The position numbers were made by a program, and so were the translations under genes. A stretch of DNA of 64,000 bases from a virus: IMG/VR virus record IMGVR_UViG_3300007535_000003, positions 33,238 through 97,237 of that record; one strand, 5' to 3'. The notes under the pieces were generated by a model that was not told where the DNA came from, ran no database searches, and was given only the letters and a program-made list of their open reading frames with translations. Below, piece by piece: positions 60,598 to 64,000 of the stretch (the stretch's first letter is position 1; every line of letters starts with the position of its first letter).

Positions 60598-63378
60598 TTA
60601 ATTATTATTTTTTAAATATCTTTTATACGCAGTATTAAATATATCACCCCTAGTAGGATTGAAATTAATACTACCTTGCTGACCTACATCATAATCAGGT
60701 AAGTACTGATTAAGTGCTCCACGCCACATTTCAGTATTACGCCTAGACTGTACATCTTGCATAACACCCCTAGCACCAGCACCTAACTGACTCATACCAG
60801 TACTTATTAACCTATCCTTAGCTGCCTGAGTGCCTAACCTACGATTTAAGTTAGCCTCTTCTAACTGCTGCCTACGTTGTGCTTCCCTAGAGCCCATGTT
60901 AGCTAACATACTAGCATTCTGTTGCCTATATTGATTCTCTACATTTTCTTTACGTCCGTATATATTAGCTTTGGTCCTAGCGTCTTGACCTTGTAATGCA
61001 GCTAAATTAGCTAAGTATTGCGCAGAACTAGGAGCTGTTTCCCTTAAGTTTCTTTCAGCTGTCCTAGAAGCTATATTAGCTTGTTGTAGTTGAGGCCTAA
61101 CATCGTATCGCCTATCCCTCATTAGATTAAGTATCTCTTGCTTATAGGGATTCTGTTGGTAATTTATATCTGTTTGAGCTTTTTTACCAAACAGCCCTTT
61201 ACCTATATTATATAAAGCAGGCGCAAATTGAGCTGCTACACCTACCCCAGTACCTACTTTGCCCCAGTTAATACCTTGTCCACCAGCTTCAGGTGCTTCT
61301 GGTGAGCTCATAGGAGCTAGTTGAGGATTGTTAACATCGTAGGTTTGTTCCTGTCCTATACCCCTTATACCAGATAACTTGTCAGGATTAGAGGTATCAA
61401 GTTGCATCGCAGCCTCATCATCTATATCTATATTATTTAAATCATACAACTCTGGACTTAAATTATGCCCTACAAATCTACCAGGATCATGAAGAGGCCT
61501 ATTAGCGGATGTACCACTAGGTGTCCAAGTATTGCCTATAGTTTGATTATAGGGACTAGGAGCTAACTGTGGGTTATTAGCATTATAAGTCTGACCCATA
61601 CCTTGTAAAGGTAAAGAACTCATTTTAGAACTCTCACCCCACCCCCAGTCATCAGAGTTACCCCACATAGCTTCTATAGGACCCCATCCGGTTGTACCAC
61701 CTTCCTGCATTTTACGGTTGCCTCCAGAAGTTTTCTGACTCTCTTGTTGTTGCATTAAATCCATATATTCTTTATTCACTTTAGCTAACATCTTCTCTGC
61801 AGTACGTTTAGCTATCGGAGTAGGCTTACCTTCCATTACTTTCTTATAGTTATTATACGCTCTTTCTAATCTCCTACCTAATTCTTTATATTCCTTATTA
61901 TCACTATTCTTAAGATCACCTAGAACTTGAGTACCTTTAGGTAGGTTCATATCTATACCACCATTTTTATGTGTAGGAGTACCTTGTGGTACCTGTTTAA
62001 TAACACCAGCTGGGGTTCTATAAGTTTCTCCCTTCTCTAATTCAGCATTAGGACCGCTATTACCATAAGGTATCATACCGCCCATAGGCATTTGATAAGG
62101 AGAAGTATACTGACTTTGGTGTTGGGGCTGCATTTGTGCTTGTGCAGCTTGTGCTGTTTGTTGGGCCTGCATAGCTTGCTGTTGTTGAGCTGCTTGTTTA
62201 TCTCCTTGTATTTCACTGCCTATCATGCCTGCACCAGAAGATATCATGCCCATACCAGCCCCCTGTAATCCTGGAACAAACATAGCTCCAGCTCCTCCTA
62301 ACGCTAACGCACCACCCAGTATACCCTGTTTATTCTCACCTATCCAACCACCTAAGTTGTATTCAGGTAATTCACCCTCATAATTTTTAACCTTTTTAGC
62401 TGCTCTATCTAAAAGCTTCTCCTTTATATCAAAGTCACCTTCTTCACTAGTACCTATCATAAACCCCTGATTTCCGTATAGATTACCTTCTTTACCTACC
62501 CTAACAGGGGATTCAGATTCGACTATACCGAATCTATCATTAACTCTAGATAACCTACTCCTCAAAGAATCTGGGGATTCTGTTTGACCTAAGTAACTAG
62601 CAACATTAGAGGGGTATACCTGATTTAAATACCAACCCATGTTAGACCTATTTATAGGCCTAAAATTAGGATTTGATATATATTCACCAGGTTTACCGTA
62701 TTCTTTGGTCTTAGCCATATTATGAGAATAGACATCAGCACTTGGGGAACCTGATACAGGACCACCTTTTTGGTATTTCACTTTGTTCGTTTTTTCAGAC
62801 ATCTTATTTTTATTATTATTCTGTTCTACGGGTATGTAATTATTATCGCTACCTTTTTCATAATAGACCCTATCATATATTTCTGGTGTCCTATCTAAAA
62901 ACTTATTAGCTAAAGGATTCTTTAAATCCCATTTATCATAAAAGGATACGTATTGACCTCTTTCATCTTCACCTCTACCTACTGTTATATCCCCAGAAAA
63001 AGTTAAATAAGGTAGCTCACTAACTCCACCTTCCCTAGTATCTAAAACAGCCTTATCTTTATCACCAAGAGCTTTCATAGCTCTATTGAGAAATTTCCCC
63101 CTATTGTAATCTTTAGGAGTATAATAAGTAACATCCTGTTCCTGGCTTATAGAAGGAGCGTATTTAGACTTGTTAAAGCTTCTAGTGGGTTCTCTACCCC
63201 CTAAAGCATATCTCCACATATCTTCCCTTCTTTCGCCTACAGGTGCTCTACCTCCACCTACTATAATATTGCCTATTGCTGGAAGTATATTACCCAGTGT
63301 ATTACTATAACCTAGAGGTTGAATATTTTTATATATCCTTTTATCTAACTTAGTAAATTTGGGATCTCCGTTTGCCAT
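60598..63378 (-). CDS. Large probable virion cargo protein, 926 aa, Gln/Ala- and Gly-rich
   Basis: ATG at 63378, TAA stop 4 bases before the next gene. A segment (NAELEKGETYRTPAGVIKQV, then GTPTHKNGGIDMNLPKGTQV) resembles a conserved stretch in crAss-like virion proteins. There is a Gln/Ala-rich tract near residues 390-425, hydrophobic Gly/Ala stretches (GGALALGGAGAMFVPGLQGA) that may cross a membrane, and a repeated TYxxNNPQLAP motif in the C-terminal half. Likely ejected with the DNA. All Gln residues use CAA or CAG, not TAG. Confidence 0.65.
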   Translation of the reverse strand: MANGDPKFTKLDKRIYKNIQPLGYSNTLGNILPAIGNIIVGGGRAPVGERREDMWRYALGGREPTRSFNKSKYAPSISQEQDVTYYTPKDYNRGKFLNRAMKALGDKDKAVLDTREGGVSELPYLTFSGDITVGRGEDERGQYVSFYDKWDLKNPLANKFLDRTPEIYDRVYYEKGSDNNYIPVEQNNNKNKMSEKTNKVKYQKGGPVSGSPSADVYSHNMAKTKEYGKPGEYISNPNFRPINRSNMGWYLNQVYPSNVASYLGQTESPDSLRSRLSRVNDRFGIVESESPVRVGKEGNLYGNQGFMIGTSEEGDFDIKEKLLDRAAKKVKNYEGELPEYNLGGWIGENKQGILGGALALGGAGAMFVPGLQGAGMGMISSGAGMIGSEIQGDKQAAQQQQAMQAQQTAQAAQAQMQPQHQSQYTSPYQMPMGGMIPYGNSGPNAELEKGETYRTPAGVIKQVPQGTPTHKNGGIDMNLPKGTQVLGDLKNSDNKEYKELGRRLERAYNNYKKVMEGKPTPIAKRTAEKMLAKVNKEYMDLMQQQESQKTSGGNRKMQEGGTTGWGPIEAMWGNSDDWGWGESSKMSSLPLQGMGQTYNANNPQLAPSPYNQTIGNTWTPSGTSANRPLHDPGRFVGHNLSPELYDLNNIDIDDEAAMQLDTSNPDKLSGIRGIGQEQTYDVNNPQLAPMSSPEAPEAGGQGINWGKVGTGVGVAAQFAPALYNIGKGLFGKKAQTDINYQQNPYKQEILNLMRDRRYDVRPQLQQANIASRTAERNLRETAPSSAQYLANLAALQGQDARTKANIYGRKENVENQYRQQNASMLANMGSREAQRRQQLEEANLNRRLGTQAAKDRLISTGMSQLGAGARGVMQDVQSRRNTEMWRGALNQYLPDYDVGQQGSINFNPTRGDIFNTAYKRYLKNNN

Positions 63379-63386
63379 ATCCTATA

Positions 63387-63599
63387 TTATTTATTAGCTT
63401 TCCTAGCGTTCCGTGCGAAATTAGCTTTCTTAGCTATCTTACCACCTTGTTTCAAACCTTTCTTTATACAAGCTTGTGTAACACCATTATAGCCTTGTTT
63501 TTTACACCAGCGAGTAAAGCTGCCTTCAGTACCTTTACGCTTCATACGTTTAGAAGCTTTACCCATCCAATCCTTATTAGAACCTTTCTTTTTAGCCAT
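63387..63599 (-). CDS. Small basic protein with Cys/Trp pattern, 70 aa
   Basis: Very rich in Lys and Arg. The order Trp...Gly-Ser-Phe-Thr...CKKQGYNGVTQACIKKG...Ala-Arg matches a short domain (DUF5872-like) that I recall from phages and large eukaryotic DNA viruses; this is from memory, not a search. It probably binds the packaged DNA or another virion part. ATG at 63599, TAA stop. Confidence 0.7.
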   Translation of the reverse strand: MAKKKGSNKDWMGKASKRMKRKGTEGSFTRWCKKQGYNGVTQACIKKGLKQGGKIAKKANFARNARKANK

Positions 63600-63609
63600 G
63601 GCTTTAATT

Positions 63610-64000
63610 TTATCTATATGATAACCTATACTTAGTTACAAATAATGGGAAGTTAAATCTATACCCATTAACATTATCATATTTAAGTTCTACAATTAAA
63701 TATTTATCACGCATCCTCTCCTTGAAACTCTTACTAGAGTCTAAGTTACCAGCATCGAATATATCTGGATTATCAGCTAGATCTACAGTAACTGCATTCC
63801 TAGGAATTCGCATAGACCAGTCTTTACCACGCTTATCTATATTGTCGCCTACAGTAAGACTTACCCAATCTGAATTCTGATAAGTGTTGTATACCCTAGC
63901 TTCATCTAATGTATCATAAAATATATTCTTATCGCTAGAGTCTGTAGATTTATTTATATAGTTAAATACATCAAATATCTTAGTTAAGCCTATATCAGAA
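63610..64000 (-). CDS. C-terminal part of a virion gene running off the right edge
   Basis: The frame is open from the window edge to TAA at 63612-63610, about 129 residues. It is mixed alpha/beta and ends RFNFPLFVTKYRLSYR; a middle part has WSMRIPRNAVTVDLADNPDI and MRDKYLIVELKYDNV. No TAG occurs in it. The internal Met at 63813 is not the start, because the same frame continues upstream. Its place upstream of the cargo genes suggests a structural role; identity unknown. Confidence 0.6.
   Translation of the reverse strand, partial: SDIGLTKIFDVFNYINKSTDSSDKNIFYDTLDEARVYNTYQNSDWVSLTVGDNIDKRGKDWSMRIPRNAVTVDLADNPDIFDAGNLDSSKSFKERMRDKYLIVELKYDNVNGYRFNFPLFVTKYRLSYR

Noticed and set aside
1-64000. 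CRISPR array, integrase or insertion sequence
   Set aside because: No regularly spaced repeats, no recombinase or transposase motifs were seen; the only mobile elements are the introns and the homing endonuclease.

Overview
The window looks like most of a crAss-like phage (order Crassvirales) of a Bacteroidetes host. The evidence is the gene content: family A DNA polymerase, DnaB-type helicase, DnaG-type primase, Sak4-like ATPase next to an SSB, RecE-like and DUF1064-like PD-(D/E)XK nucleases, uracil-DNA glycosylase, Hsp20, and a giant protein carrying the DFDID motif of the crAss virion RNA polymerase. The two opposed gene blocks and the lack of Shine-Dalgarno sites (A-rich leaders instead) fit the same picture. 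Host and lineage are inferred from gene content only.

Layout. Bases 1-2051 are minus-strand genes (Hsp20, a GroES-like protein, several small proteins). Bases 2052-2552 are a divergent intergenic region with iteron-like repeats. Bases 2553-36203 are a plus-strand early block: first small accessory proteins and RNA genes (2.5-16.7 kb), then replication and recombination genes (17.5-36.2 kb). A two-way terminator at 36225-36256 separates this from the minus-strand block at 36258-64000. That block holds a 7427-residue polyvalent protein with the predicted virion RNA polymerase and, upstream of it in transcription order, two large probable cargo proteins, a small basic protein and a gene that runs off the right edge. 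If the genome is circular, the two minus-strand stretches are one late block.

The RNA genes are the most unusual part. A two-piece, circularly permuted tmRNA is encoded at about 8861-9958. Its T-loop is split by a 621-nt group I intron that carries a LAGLIDADG endonuclease gene on the opposite strand. A 1.3-kb gene-free, hairpin-rich segment at 12152-13450 that ends in a terminator is a candidate giant non-coding RNA. Three tRNA-like genes are interrupted, one of them by a probable group I intron; a tRNA-Lys(TTT) is intact.

Genetic code. In the left minus-strand genes TAG occurs in frame: once in Hsp20 and three times in a 40-residue protein. This fits TAG read as glutamine, as known for some crAss-like phages. 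In the plus-strand block about 14 genes end in TAG, and the roughly 9,000 codons of the three large genes at 36-63 kb contain none. Recoding therefore seems confined to part of the late genes. No tRNA with a CTA anticodon was recognised in the window.
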